Shown piece by piece: positions 22,331-34,682 of a stretch of 64,000 nucleotides of DNA (its first letter is position 1; each line of letters starts with the position of its first letter). The notes under the pieces were generated by a model. It was given only the letters and a program-made list of their open reading frames with translations, made no database searches and was not told the origin of the DNA. Origin of the DNA: Zerene cesonia (lineage: Eukaryota > Arthropoda > Insecta > Lepidoptera > Pieridae); the NCBI RefSeq assembly GCF_012273895.1, contig NC_052119.1, positions 8,718,705 through 8,782,704 on the forward strand. The letters run 5' to 3'. Made by a program: the position numbers and the translations under genes.

Positions 22331-23330
22331 NNNNNNNNNNNNNNNNNNNNNNNNNNNNNNNNNNNNNNNNNNNNNNNNNNNNNNNNNNNNNNNNNNNNNN
22401 NNNNNNNNNNNNNNNNNNNNNNNNNNNNNNNNNNNNNNNNNNNNNNNNNNNNNNNNNNNNNNNNNNNNNNNNNNNNNNNNNNNNNNNNNNNNNNNNNNNN
22501 NNNNNNNNNNNNNNNNNNNNNNNNNNNNNNNNNNNNNNNNNNNNNNNNNNNNNNNNNNNNNNNNNNNNNNNNNNNNNNNNNNNNNNNNNNNNNNNNNNNN
22601 NNNNNNNNNNNNNNNNNNNNNNNNNNNNNNNNNNNNNNNNNNNNNNNNNNNNNNNNNNNNNNNNNNNNNNNNNNNNNNNNNNNNNNNNNNNNNNNNNNNN
22701 NNNNNNNNNNNNNNNNNNNNNNNNNNNNNNNNNNNNNNNNNNNNNNNNNNNNNNNNNNNNNNNNNNNNNNNNNNNNNNNNNNNNNNNNNNNNNNNNNNNN
22801 NNNNNNNNNNNNNNNNNNNNNNNNNNNNNNNNNNNNNNNNNNNNNNNNNNNNNNNNNNNNNNNNNNNNNNNNNNNNNNNNNNNNNNNNNNNNNNNNNNNN
22901 NNNNNNNNNNNNNNNNNNNNNNNNNNNNNNNNNNNNNNNNNNNNNNNNNNNNNNNNNNNNNNNNNNNNNNNNNNNNNNNNNNNNNNNNNNNNNNNNNNNN
23001 NNNNNNNNNNNNNNNNNNNNNNNNNNNNNNNNNNNNNNNNNNNNNNNNNNNNNNNNNNNNNNNNNNNNNNNNNNNNNNNNNNNNNNNNNNNNNNNNNNNN
23101 NNNNNNNNNNNNNNNNNNNNNNNNNNNNNNNNNNNNNNNNNNNNNNNNNNNNNNNNNNNNNNNNNNNNNNNNNNNNNNNNNNNNNNNNNNNNNNNNNNNN
23201 NNNNNNNNNNNNNNNNNNNNNNNNNNNNNNNNNNNNNNNNNNNNNNNNNNNNNNNNNNNNNNNNNNNNNNNNNNNNNNNNNNNNNNNNNNNNNNNNNNNN
23301 NNNNNNNNNNNNNNNNNNNNNNNNNNNNNN
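22331..23330. other. Assembly gap, 1,000 N
   Basis: Lies in intron 2 of the secreted-protein gene. No coding sequence abuts it. Confidence 0.98.
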
Positions 23331-23689
23331 GGGTCGAAAAGTTCTAAAATTCGCGTGACGTAATTTATGGATGGCCCCTTACACAAATATAATATTATTC
23401 CGCCAATTAAACAGGTATACGAAACATGGCTTAATTCAATTCGAGACCCATATTAGATTGGGGTTTTTCTATGAAATCAAGCATGGATAATAAATAAACA
23501 ATGTACTGGTTATAGTATCTAGATAGTAGGTATTTTTTTACCAATATTACATTTTCCTAATAAGATTTAATTAACAAAATTCTACGTCATATTTTACACG
23601 TTGTCTAAGTTTTTAGAATACTTAGTCTTAAGAGAGAAGGTTAAGCAAAGCTTTATTTCTCTTTTGTTATGATTACAATCAAAAATTGA

Positions 23690-23768
23690 ATGCGCTAATC
23701 CCAGGAACTACCAGGTCGGCTGTTGGCTATATAACTTCAGGTACGACGTAACCGCGGGGCATAGCTAG
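23690..23768 (+). mobile_element. Helitron-like fragment
   Basis: AATGCGCTAATCCCAGGAAC up to ACCGCGGGGCATAGCTAG before T. The middle is deleted. Confidence 0.55.
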
Positions 23769-23820
23769 TTTAATATACAATCACATGAAACAACCAAACA
23801 GAAAAATACATGTTACTTAC

Positions 23821-23950
23821 AAGCAATGCGCATCCAACTCTTTCCTTGTTCTAGGAAGTCCCACCGGTGTCTTTGGGGTCGTTTCTACACATATCTTGAG
23901 CTGTTCACTCGCATCGCAACTGTCTTCACTTATTTGAGCTCCTCCACCGC
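23821..23950 (-). CDS. Exon 2 of secreted Cys-rich protein
   Basis: This 130-nt minus-strand exon has acceptor TTATTAG on its right side and donor GTAAGTAA on its left. It completes Ser13 and then codes 42 full codons and two bases of Leu56. It begins SGGGAQISEDSCDASEQLK and ends in a Lys/Arg-rich stretch with ELDAHC. It holds Cys24, Cys33 and Cys55. Base composition is clearly richer in GC than the surrounding intron, and no repeat matches it inside the window. The ends agree in phase with exons 1 and 3, which is the main reason to accept it. Confidence 0.82.
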
Positions 23951-24103
23951 CTAATAAATAATTTATTTTTTACTGGCAAATTAGAAGCCAACATGGTAAT
24001 ATGATGCCTTTTAGATCATAGTTATAATTTAATAATAATGTTATTATTTAAATTTGTAGCAAACACCTTAAAAAATTTAAAAAATACATATTTAAGCCTT
24101 ATT

Positions 24104-24258
24104 AACGCGTGAGCGTAGAACCTAAGGATCCTGGGTTATATTCCCGGTGGGGACAAGGAAAAATGGTCTGGCATGGAAGGACATGGACGCGAAACGGAAG
24201 TATATCGTATGTCCCATACCCCACTATGGGACACGGTACTTCCCTTAAGTGTTATGTA
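24104..24258 (+). mobile_element. tRNA-derived SINE, family 2, 5' truncated
   Basis: Starts at ACGCGTGAGCGTAGAACC (anticodon-arm side), with a decayed B box GGTTATATTCC, then CCCGGTGGGGAC and CCCATACCCCACTATGGGA. Full-length relative at 55382. Confidence 0.68.
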
Positions 24259-24259
24259 A

Positions 24260-25430
24260 TTACATGTTCCTACGTGGAATGTTTCAGTCAAGACATTCTG
24301 TCTTCAGATGGTTAATAATGTTGCTCTCTGCTACGTGAAAATACCTGTCGGAATGTAGGTGTATTACCTACCTATTTTTTTTACGATTACGTTTTATTTT
24401 ATGTAAGTTCTCTGATGCGGGTGATGAACTTAGTCATATAATAGTTGTAACTTCTTACAATTGATTACATTATGAATGTATTTTCTGTTAATTTGGTATA
24501 TATTCTATGTTATATTATTGTATTTTTTATGTATGTGTTTATTTTGTAAAACTGAGGGTTTAAAAAAACTGAAAAATTATGATTGCGAATACAAATTATA
24601 TTGTGGGAAGTGACAATATGAAACATGCAAATTTTATTCAAATTATATAATTATATATTCATACGAATATTGTTTGTGAGAATTATGTGAAATGATATGA
24701 ATTAGTGTATTATTCAGAACCATTATTATAAACACTGCTTATTGATCCAAAAATTATTAATTGCTTGATAACAATGCGCAATTATTGTTTCATAATATTA
24801 TAAAGAGTCAAGTTACACGTGTTGTGCTGTGTAATATTAATATTTCTTGCTCGTGAACTGGTTTAAAACAGAGACTTTTAAAATCATATTGATTATAAAT
24901 AAACGGAATAAGAAATGAATGAAACATCCAGAATGTAATTCTAATATTAAGTCTCCTTACTTCAGAGCTAAATTATTCTGAGGAAATCTTTAAAAAATCA
25001 TTGAAGTCTTAAATTCATAGTGGTCATATACCAGTGGGGAACACGTTTTCATGAGACTTTTTTCCACTACAAATTTACTAATGTTGAACTAAATTCTATG
25101 GTTTTCCACAGCAAAAGTTAGAAATTTTTTCCACGTGACTAATAGCAAGCTCAATAAAATTTTCGTGGAGAGATAATCTTGCAAGCCAGTATGTGTGCTC
25201 GATTATTATCTTCTTTTAAGCCCGTATGGAAAACGTTAGTATAGGAAAATTTATTATATCTACCTGGTAGTCGTGTGAAATTTGCCATTAAAGAGCATTT
25301 TATTTATTAAGAAATAACTTTCTTCGCATGGTTTGATTGTCAGTGTTTTAATTTTAAGATTATGAAGTGTTAAACCATTGTTTCATTGCGTTAATTATTG
25401 TATATATTTAAGACTTTATTTTCATGGTTT
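24260..25430. other. No gene seen
   Basis: AT-rich part of intron 1 of the secreted-protein gene. Confidence 0.5.
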
Positions 25431-25439
25431 TGATGATTA

Positions 25440-25735
25440 AAAAAAAAAAAAAATTGGTGACAACACTATCATAAGGACTCATGTAAAGGCTCATGGGTGG
25501 TCGCTACTGGCCGACTCACAAGTACATTTGCCCCGCCTCTTCATAATATTTTTTTTCACAATAATTATGTTTTAATACATATTAAGTAGTTTTTTTTTTA
25601 ATTGTGTGATAGGGAAGCGCTTGACTACCATCTCGCCTGGTGGTAAGCGTAGATATAGCCTAAGATGGAGCGCGCTTCCCTAGAAGGTACCTGTTCACTC
25701 TACTTTTGAAGATCCCCAGATTATATCCATCATAA
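25440..25735 (-). repeat. Retroposon tails, two adjacent
   Basis: The first (25453-25545) has GGCTCATGGGTGGTCGCTAC and TTGCCCCGCCTCTTC. The second (25578-25735) starts with poly-T, then GGGAAGCGCTTGACTACC, GGTGGTAAGCG, GGAGCGCGCTTCCC and AGATCCCCAGATTATATCC. The leading poly-T of the second suggests minus-strand retroposons. No coding sequence. Confidence 0.5.
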
Positions 25736-26189
25736 TAATATAGTTTAATTACGTCTTTATCCAGTTCATTACTGAGTAATGTAATTTATGATCTCAAAAT
25801 ATCATTAGAGAATAATTAATTGCTGTATTTTAATTAATAATTTTTAAGCATAAATTTCAAATTGCTTCAGCAATTACCCCTGTATTTATAAGATATTATG
25901 TTTAAAGAACGTAAACACCCAAACATGATATTTGTATACCAACACTCAGTTACTTGGCGCCCACAATCTATAAAAATGATTCAATTAAAATAACGAACTG
26001 AAACAGTTATCAAAGACTTTACGCGCCGATAAAATATTGAAATTGAAAAGTTCCTTCACATAACGTTTCAATGTAGACAAGTTAATCGTGCGAAAGCTGT
26101 TCGAATCGTACAATGAATTCTATCTTAGGTTTATACGTCTTGCAGAAGCAATAAATTGAATTTGCTGACAGTTTCTCATCCTTTTTAAA

Positions 26190-26475
26190 TGGGTAAAAAC
26201 CAAAACTATACACTGTTAAACTGGATGCTTAATAGTTCGATATCGCTGTCCTGTATATCTGTCTGTACGTTCATACACCAGGTTGTATATATTCTCATAA
26301 ACCATGGCAGTAATACAGTTGAAATTTTCCGATATGTCATAGCGGTGTCAGTATTTATGATGTTGCTTTAAAAGCAAACAATAAAGAATCGAGATTAAAC
26401 AAGGATCGGCACGGTCATAAATTGGATGGGTGACCAATTTTTAGCGGGGAAGTTTTAATGTCGCGATTCCAAGAC
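26190..26475. repeat. Dispersed repeat, family G
   Basis: Shares ATCGCTGTCC, a TCTGTCTG block, CTCATAAACCATG, ACAGTTGAAATTTTC and AAATTGGATGGGTGACCA with 50800-51060. The short frame here is part of the repeat. Confidence 0.5.
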
Positions 26476-26479
26476 GCAC

Positions 26480-28130
26480 TTAACCGAATTTTATACGAAT
26501 TAATTTAACACATTTTACGATTATTTATTCAGTATTTTTTTTTCTTATGTCAAAAAAATTCAGTTAAAGGTTAGGATTCATATATTCAAAACAATAGTGT
26601 AGTCACATTTGAGGAAGTTAAGGAATGGTTATAACATCTATTATACATGGAGGTATATTAAATTAAAAAGAGGAATTAAGAAGACATTTATTTTGTGACA
26701 GTTATTAAGGTATGTATTAAATATCTGTAATAATTTGTTAGTAGATTTATAATGCATGATATAAACTGAATGCTGGTATATACCTTCTTAATAAAAATGA
26801 ATCGCAAAAGGTGTTGCTAAGCGAAAAACTCCAAAACAGCTAGAACTTTTCTACGTTTTTATTAAGACACAATGAAGGTTCTTACAACGTACGTACGTAC
26901 GAAAACGTATCACGTGTACCAAGCCAGCACGCTAGATAAATCAAGGTATTCAACGTCCTCACTTCAGATTTTGAAGCGGTTGTTATTTCGATGGTTGATG
27001 GTTTATATGATTTTCGGGGAGGTAATATTATATTTCATCCTTATTAAAATTTCGTGTTTCAGAAACTTTAATTATACCTATTAGTTATAAATTCCAAAAA
27101 GATTATATACCAGCGTTAGTGGGTAATCACCAACGCTTCATTTGCCTCCACAATTTACTTTTAGTTAATAAAAAATAATTAAAATATAAAAAAATAAATA
27201 AATAAAAAATGCCAGTCAAAATATTTTTACCGCAACGATAATTTAATCATAATCGCATTAAAAATTGGAACTCTCTGGTACAATAACAGGAAAAAAAGCT
27301 CATCGCCCGGAGCTTTAGGAGTTCCCAGTTTACAATTTCCGTAGATACATGGGAATTGTTATCTAAGACGAAAAAATATACAATAGCCTAATTGAAATTA
27401 AATCTCTTGATGGGTTTACTTCATCAAATGTTATCTATTTTAATAAAGGATTCATTTAATAGCTGTGTGTGACATGATGATTTATTTTGTGACGAAAATA
27501 TTGATTTAATAGTACGTTTGTTCATTTTATGACGTCCACTGTTGTCTAGCAATAATTATTTTTAATAAATACCTAAACCATAAAATTGTCAGCAATAGAC
27601 CAAATTTTAATGGGCATACACGGCAGGTTTGTATCTTATTTATATAAAAAAGAATCTTCAAATCCTTTATAAAACTCTGAAAAGACCCAAAAAAATTATC
27701 ATGAGCACCTACTCCTATTTTATAAGTCGGTTGAAAATAAATAACTGTATTCTCAACGAGTGCGTCAATAACTGATATTGATTCATATTTAAAACAATGT
27801 TCTAAAATTGGTGAATTGTACGTTTCGTAATTGTAGCTATGAATTTAAAATTCTCATCTAAAATTCAACACAATATCACGGAAAAATGTTTTGTATGGAC
27901 GTTTCAAACTGATGGTTTTAATTAGGTACTTTTTATTCCCCGAAAGTAGAATTAAATTAGAAAATTAAAATTTTTTCGGGTTGTTTTAACAAGGACTTTT
28001 TTTAATAAACTTACATGATAAGTCTAGCCAAATTAAACTGATCTATTAAAGATATTGTATTTGAAATAGCCTAATTTGCATGATACGCATCGCAGTAACA
28101 ATGAACGTTTTTAATGATCATCTTAAAAAT
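26480..28130. other. No gene seen
   Basis: AT-rich intron 1 of the secreted-protein gene. Nothing coding recognised. Confidence 0.5.
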
Positions 28131-28136
28131 ACTTAC

Positions 28137-28173
28137 TTGCTATAAAAAGAACCGTCACTAATACATAAAACAT
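28137..28173 (-). CDS. Exon 1 of secreted Cys-rich protein: signal peptide
   Basis: The minus-strand ATG at 28173-28171 opens a 12-codon exon reading MFYVLVTVLFIA, then one base before a strong GTAAGT donor at 28136-28131. The run is almost entirely hydrophobic, as expected for a signal peptide without a charged N-end. The split codon joins to AGC (Ser) in the next exon and is followed by Gly-Gly-Gly-Ala, a plausible cleavage region. The context before the ATG is TCAGA. A two-codon upstream ORF lies in the leader, which has little weight. The exon is short, so it rests on the phase match and on the promoter signals upstream. Confidence 0.65.
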
Positions 28174-28291
28174 TCTGAGAATTTACACACTGCTAGCTAA
28201 ATGTTTGAATTAACACATTTTATTGTAATTAAATCTCAGAAATATTCGCGTAGCCGTTACTCTCGTATCGAAGTTACTGTCAGGGGACGTA

Positions 28292-28325
28292 CGTCCGTCT
28301 CCAATGGTATATCGGGAATAACTGA
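28292..28325 (-). promoter_or_regulatory. Core promoter: initiator plus DPE
   Basis: On the minus strand, TCAGTT (A at 28323 taken as +1) matches the insect initiator TCAGTY. GGACG occupies exactly +28 to +32 and fits the DPE consensus RGWYV. The predicted 5' leader to the ATG at 28173 is 150 nt. No TATA box is seen at -30, which fits a DPE promoter. The exact Inr-DPE spacing just upstream of the signal-peptide exon is the evidence; both motifs are short and degenerate. Confidence 0.45.
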
Positions 28326-28536
28326 AATCTGAAAGCTCGCAGGTACTCCGTAAAGGTTTAACGTTTGCCTTCTTTGATTGAGCACTGAAACATGTTTCTG
28401 AACTGTCAATGGGCGGATAATATAATAGTTATAATAGTAACTGGAAATTTCTTAGCGTACAGATTGTAAGCGATAGTATTTTTTGATTTGTTTTAAAATT
28501 ACACCAATAAGGCTTTTCCATTTAAATTTATATACA

Positions 28537-28730
28537 TTAGTAGCTAAAATCCGCGGCGAAGCCGCTTAGTACCCAGTTAGGAGTGGTCTATGTGCTAATC
28601 CAGGCTAAAATCTGTCTCTGTACCAAACTTTATAGAGTACAACAATCTGTTTTCGTGTGAAAGAGTAACAAACATCCATATATCCATGCATCCATACTTA
28701 CAAACTTTCGCGTTTATAATATCATTAGGA
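28537..28730 (-). mobile_element. Helitron-like short element
   Basis: The right end reads TTATAATATCATTAGGA before T (minus-strand A|TCC). The left has CCGCGGCGAAGCCGC. About 200 bp upstream of the predicted promoter of the secreted-protein gene. Confidence 0.6.
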
Positions 28731-28791
28731 TGTATGTAGGGGAAGAACCTTTGATAAGGTATTATACATACATGTTGTAGACGGGTTCAAT

Positions 28792-28949
28792 AGCTGTTGT
28801 TGCTCTTTCACGCAAAAACTACTGAATCGATTGCAATGAAATTTTGTACGTAGCCAGCTGGACAACTGGAATAACATATAGGCAACTTTTTATCCCGATA
28901 TTCCTACGGGATACGGACTTACTCGGGTGGAACCGCGGGGCACAGCTAG
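28792..28949 (+). mobile_element. Helitron-like short element, 5' truncated
   Basis: TTGTTGCTCTTTCACGCAAA to CGCGGGGCACAGCTAG before T. Nearly identical to the copy at 9945-10121. Confidence 0.7.
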
Positions 28950-29276
28950 TAAACAATAAAGCTATCGATGAATAGATGGATGAATGAATATAGGAGTACC
29001 TTACGCACAGTTTTCATTGTATTTGCATTCATTCTTCTTTGATTTATAAATGATATTCCTTTTAAAATTGTTTCTTTCAAAGTTGATTGTTCGTACAATA
29101 ATAACCATTCGTTTTGTTCACTCTATTAATTCAGATAGATAGAACCTCGCGTCTTACATATAATAAAAAAGTTTTTGTGTTTAATAAAATGACCGTAATG
29201 AAACTTATTAATTATGTAATTTTTATTTTTCTTACAATTCAATGTAGGAACACATGATACAATTTTATTATAAGCT

Positions 29277-29510
29277 GGCTTTTAGTCCGCGGTTTCGCCC
29301 GTGTAGTCAAAGGGAAGAGGTACTATCCATGAACTATCCGGGGTTTTCCCCGCAAAATCACGGTTCCGTGGGGTTTTGGGGATCCTATGTCCTTTCGCGG
29401 GTTTCAAACTTTGTGACGAATTTCACCTAAATCGATACTGTTGTACAGGTGCTAAGAAGAGACAAACAGAAAGACAGACGAAGGATAGCAGTTACTTTCG
29501 CATTTAAAGT
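29277..29510 (-). mobile_element. Helitron-like element, CGCCCG-end type
   Basis: CCGCGGTTTCGCCCGTGTAG, GGGGTTTTCCCCG, CAAACTTTGTGACGAATTTC, then AAACAGAAAGACAGACGAAG. Related fragments occur at 34911 and 51662. Confidence 0.5.
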
Positions 29511-29671
29511 ATTGGTCCCTGATAAAATACCTTTGAATGCAATATAAATTAATATTAGTTTTACTACTCTTAATTAAAGACAAGTTTTTTTTTTATCATA
29601 AATAAAATATTTTTTTATTTTTTATTATTTAGCTTTAATATTTTTTTTTCTATTACCCTTGAGGTTAACCT

Positions 29672-29852
29672 TTTTTTTTTTTTTATTTATTTATTTTTTT
29701 TTATAGTGGGGAAATCTTGCATAGATACCCACGGCCCCCGGAGATGGAGCCGTGGGTTATGTCGGATTCTTACCGACCAAAACCCCACTGTGTTCCGTCT
29801 AGCCACTTGAGTGAAGGGGCCACGGGAGGTGATTAAAATACGTCCGCGACCC
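29672..29852 (-). mobile_element. Short retroposon with perfect 17-bp TSD
   Basis: ACCCTTGAGGTTAACCT occurs at 29655-29671 and again at 29853-29869. Between them a T-rich run (29671-29703) precedes a GC-rich 150-bp body (GATACCCACGGCCCCCGGAG, CCCCACTGTGTTCCGTC). The leading T-run means a minus-strand insertion with a poly(A) tail. It is the 5'-truncated 3' end of a LINE or a SINE. Confidence 0.88.
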
Positions 29853-29869
29853 ACCCTTGAGGTTAACCT

Positions 29870-31280
29870 GAATGTTGTAACTTCCTGTAATTGAGGGTGC
29901 AGTAATCTATGAATGTGGCAGGCTTTTCGAAAATGTGAACTGTGTCCTTTGTTGGAAATTCATTATTAATAAATAAATAAATAAATTTATTTTAAATGAA
30001 GTACTGTTTGATTTATGAATGAATATAATAGAGTATATAATAAAACTAGCTGAGTCTATGACATTCACATATAGACTCAGTCATCCAGAGACAACACTTC
30101 CCCGTACAACGTCACACTCTCAAATTATCAAAATTTATAATACACTACTGGTATAATATAGTATTAAGTTTATATACTATATACTAGTATAGTATTGATG
30201 ATTCAAAATTATCTCAGTTCATTAACATTTAATCGAAGCAGTTATTATTTTCTGAAAGGTCAAATAGTTTTGTAGCTTAGGTAGCCGGGGCTGAGGCCGT
30301 GGGTGGTATTTCAGTTCAGATATTCATTATTAATTTTACGTCTGACTTGATTTCTTAATGTTTATGTAAATGGCGCCAATTGACATTGACAAAAACAAAG
30401 CAAAATGGTTATAGATACGTATCGACGTCATCTTTGATCTCTTAAAACCATTATTTCCAGACAAATGGCAAATATTTATAGAAAACGGAGATTATGATAG
30501 CTTCCCAATAAGTTAAAAACATAATCTTTCAAATAAAATAGATTCTGAAACCGCTTATTACCTAATGCATTTATAATAGTAAAGATTAATTAATAAGTGT
30601 CCCTCTATAACGTAGAAAACTTATGAATGTTATAAGTATGATTTAAACACATGATGCCACAATGAAAAGCTATTTTCATATAAACAATGCCTTAAAATTG
30701 AAATCGATTAGAATGCAATATTATATCGTTTGGTCACAGTTGTAGGTCAATTCTAATTAGATGTTATTATTAGTTTATTCATTTTGCTTTATATAGAAGT
30801 AATAAATTAATTATATTAGCAATATCTTAAGCTCTTTGAAACTCTATCCATTAATGTCCTTCTGTGTGTGTTTATTAAAGTGAAAAAAGCTTTTAACGGA
30901 CACCAAAATATTTTCTTGAAAAATCCAATGAATATTGGATTAGCATCATTTAATTTGGTAAAGATTTTACCACAAAATCGCGATAGAGGCTTAGATTGAG
31001 AATTTATAGAAGCTTTAAGCTTTGTTAAAGTTTTTTGAACGTAATTTCCAGTTCAATATGATTTAATAGCCCCTTGGCTATACCTGTATACTTAGCGAAA
31101 GATTTCTTGTATCGTTGTTGGTAAAAACAATTTTCGAATGACATTTAAAATGGAAGTCATATATATATCGTGGTCATTTTGATATAACATATTTGATAGC
31201 AGGCCTTCTATTTTAATAAATGACTCACACAAATAATTGTAATGTTTCAACTATTATTATTATTGATATAAAAATTATTG
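29870..31280. other. No gene seen
   Basis: AT-rich spacer upstream of the secreted-protein gene. No recognised element. Confidence 0.5.
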
Positions 31281-31284
31281 TTAT

Positions 31285-31580
31285 GTGGGAGTCGAGCATA
31301 CTTAGGCACGAATTGGGTCAGCTCGCACCGGAGAAGTACCACAAGCCCACGGAAAACCAGCGTGAACTATTTCATATGCTTCAATAAGCATGCTACTGTG
31401 TTTCGTACGGTGAGTGGGGGCGCCGGAGGACTGTTTCCTTTTTCTTCACCCTTTCCAGTCCAATCCTTTTTTCCAGTTGTCAATCCTTTCCTTATGCTTT
31501 TCCTTAAAAGTGGGTAGCGCATTTAGCCGAATCACGAACCACGAGCTCAGATGGCCGCTGCACTATGTCATAAAATAAAT
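31285..31580 (+). mobile_element. Retroposon tail, family A
   Basis: GTGGGAGTCGAGCATACT, GGTCAGCTCGCACCGGAG, TTTCGTACGGTGAGTGGG and the end ACTATGTCATAAAATAAA. The open frame in it is a by-product. Confidence 0.72.
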
Positions 31581-34500
31581 AAATAGATAATTAGCATAAA
31601 TCTAGCAGATTCACATAAAACGTGTACAGATTTGATAGTTCTTTGCAACAAAAGAGGTCAACGACGTCACTACTACGGACTACACAATCTAAAACAGGTC
31701 CTATTGACTAACCTAACCTAACAAATACAAAATAACTACCCAATCGGATGAAAACTCAAAGAATTGAGATCGACTGGATTAATAATTGGTATTCATGTTC
31801 AAGACAGAGATACAAGAAGTTTGTTGAGACTCTTTTAAATTTGTCTGCTAAATATGACTTAACATACATTATATTATATTTAAAACAATATAATTGAACT
31901 GCTAATTGGATTGCTTTGTCATTAATATATTTCGTGTAATCTAAATGGTTCTCATAAAGCTTCAGCGTGTTGGCACAGACGCAAGCAATAAACAAAGTTT
32001 TGGAGCGAAATAGCGAGCCGTAAAATTTACATAAACATTGCTTTTTCAGGATCTGTCAATTCAATAAATCAATTCTTTAGCATTTGCACGATTTCACGCC
32101 CGGTATTGGACAAAATTAGTATAATAATTCTTTGCTTCAAAAAAGGTCATCGAGGTCCCTGGGTAGGGAGTTATCAAATGCCAACAATTTCTTATGGAAC
32201 AAAAAGTAAAATCACCTAGATATAGAGTGATGAAATTATTAAATTTTTAAATGTTGAATTAAGAACCTTCGTTATTTTTGGGAAAGTTGGTAACAAATTA
32301 ATGTTTACAGATTGGTCAAAATTTTCTAATAACACTTTTTCACGTAGTAGCGATCCATGTAGAGAACCTACCTGAATTAGGGCTTCATGGGATAATGTTT
32401 TGAACCATGCCATTAAGCCATAAACCTTGTTATTAAATACATAATATAACCATTGCACGAAGACAGTAATTTGGATGTTTTTTACTTTGTATTTGTGTTA
32501 AAACTACAACTATTGCGAATTACTAAAAGCTTTTAATCCGAGCAAAATACAATAAACTCGCATTGTTTTAACATTATTTAAAACCGAATTGATTGTTAAC
32601 CCTTTGTCAAATACTCACTGAATCTATTTACCTACTGTCTCTAAATTAGCATATAAATATATAACGCGTAAAGCCTTCAGTAATAACGGCTATTTTGTAT
32701 TCGCTCGATGCTAACTGTTCTGTCAACTTGTGAAAATTTAATGCCGCTTCTGCAAATCGTTCGTTTCGAAACTCCGAAACCGTTTAATTGAAATATATTT
32801 GTGTAAAACACGCCCTGTTTTGTAGACGCTGTTTGGGTAAGTAAAGCATATGGTTTGATAGATATTTGTTGTTTGTATTTAGAAGTAATATAGATACAAG
32901 CGTTGCTGGTACTCGGCTCGACGAGACGTAAAAAGGACAGGGTGTGATAAGTTCGTTTGTGTGCGTGTGTATGTGTGTATATGTGTGCGCGTGTGTGTCT
33001 GTGCACATGTGTCGAACGAGTGAACCGATTTTGATTTTTTTTTCTTTTTGATTAAATGGTGACAGTAGTCCGTAGTATTTAGTCCGGAGTTTTTTATCTT
33101 TTTATATGTGGCGTGAAGTAAAGATGTATTTTTTTTAAGTATGTATATCATACAGTTTGATATAGCAGACGATATTAGCCGGTAAATTCCGAGCCTAAAG
33201 GATAAACCGGGACCCTATTACTAACGCCTGTCCGTCCATATGTCACCAAGTCTAACTATTCGTAACGTGCAATAGACGTATCTTAATTAGATAATACTAG
33301 AATAATGGTGTTAATAAACGGAAATATTTTTCCGATCTTAGAATATCATAAATTCAAATCGTACCCACGAAACTACACTACACTTCCACTATTGGTATAT
33401 AGTTACTGATAAAATATTATGTTACCAACCTAGAACTATCGTAAGGGGTGTGCAAATACTCACATAAACACTTAACTGTCCTAGAGCTCAAACTCGGTGG
33501 ATAATAATAACAGACTAAGTACATAATAAATACATTAAGGACAAGGCAGTGAAAGAAAATACAACTGATGAAATTATAAAAACGAAAAATAAATCTAGTT
33601 AACTTTACGCGTTAACGTTTCCGTTTTGTGCTTTTAACTACTCAAATATAAATACATTGTGATATTTAATATCTGTATTAAAGTTGTCTACATCATGCTT
33701 TAAGCTTTATCATTTAATTACAGGAATAAAATAAATATACATCTCTCAACATTTTAATGATGCGCGAATTACACACAATATAATATTGTAACATCAAATA
33801 ATATTCTTTGTATCTGTTCGGTGTTCGTTTTAAATTATAAATGAATGTTTACGTGAAATCAAAGGCAAACAAACATGTAAAACAAGTAAAATATAAAACA
33901 AGATAAAGCTAATTCAATTAACTAGATAGTTGCCTGAATACCTTTTTTACTGGAAGTTAGTTATTCGGAAAAGCTGCTATGTATTTTTATTTAATTTTAA
34001 GCCCGGTATGTGACAAAGGCCCTCGATTTGTATTACATTCTTCGTCTCTTAATGAATTCCGCACTAATTTTATAGCTTGGCTTATATCTCAATAATGTCA
34101 CTAAGCTACAATATCCTCTTAGCCTCTCTGCGTAACAATACGAAGAAATAAAACTCATACATGGAATCGGAGAAACTGTAGATTTAACAAGCTGTACCTA
34201 TATGTGTTGTTTATCTATTTTATGGATTACGAACTTGTTTCTGGTAATAGATTAATATATAAAACCATGAAACAATGATCCTGATTTTATTATATCAACA
34301 AGGCAATTCAAAAACGAATTTATTACTAGATAGCTTGTGTAGGTATTAATTTTTCAACGATTTTGCAATCTTCCAGCGAGATGAAAACAATTAAATGAGT
34401 TTTCCGCGATCATATAACAAATAAACAATGAGCTTCAAATGATAAGTTATTTTTAGATGTTTCCAGAAGGAAGATGATCGGATGTATTCTTTTAATCTGT

Positions 34501-34682
34501 GTTATGGCAAGCTTTAATATTATAATTGCCTCTAGTGATAGACCAGATTCAAACAGTTTAAAGTATTACGCCCTAAAAGCATAAAATTAGGAAAATAAAT
34601 GTCGCCAAAATAAACAGCTTCGTTCTAAATACAGAAATAAACAGATAATTTTTTGTGTTTGATTTAACGCGAGTATTATACA

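Larger units (their letters stand above)
7019..28173 (-). other. Gene span: secreted Cys-rich protein, split gene
   Basis: This is the coding span of a minus-strand gene assembled by eye from four exons: 28137-28173, 23821-23950, 20878-21023 and 7019-7229. The first three join with matching phases (1 then 2), canonical GT-AG borders and no internal stop. The product starts with a hydrophobic leader, then a Cys-rich ectodomain with Cys at residues 24, 33, 55, 64, 72 and 96 in the joined part. The third exon ends in phase 1 and the last exon needs one base, so at least one exon is missing. The intervening 13.6 kb holds two 1,000-N gaps. The Cys spacing resembles uncharacterised secreted arthropod proteins that I recall, but I cannot name the family. 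Function is unknown. Confidence 0.72.

Noticed and set aside
32216..32458. 80-codon minus ORF with protein-like composition
   Set aside because: No recognised family, no adjoining exon in phase and a length expected by chance. Left unannotated.
32677..33006. Minus ORFs with His/Thr repeats
   Set aside because: They are translations of a GT-rich simple repeat at 32958-33010.
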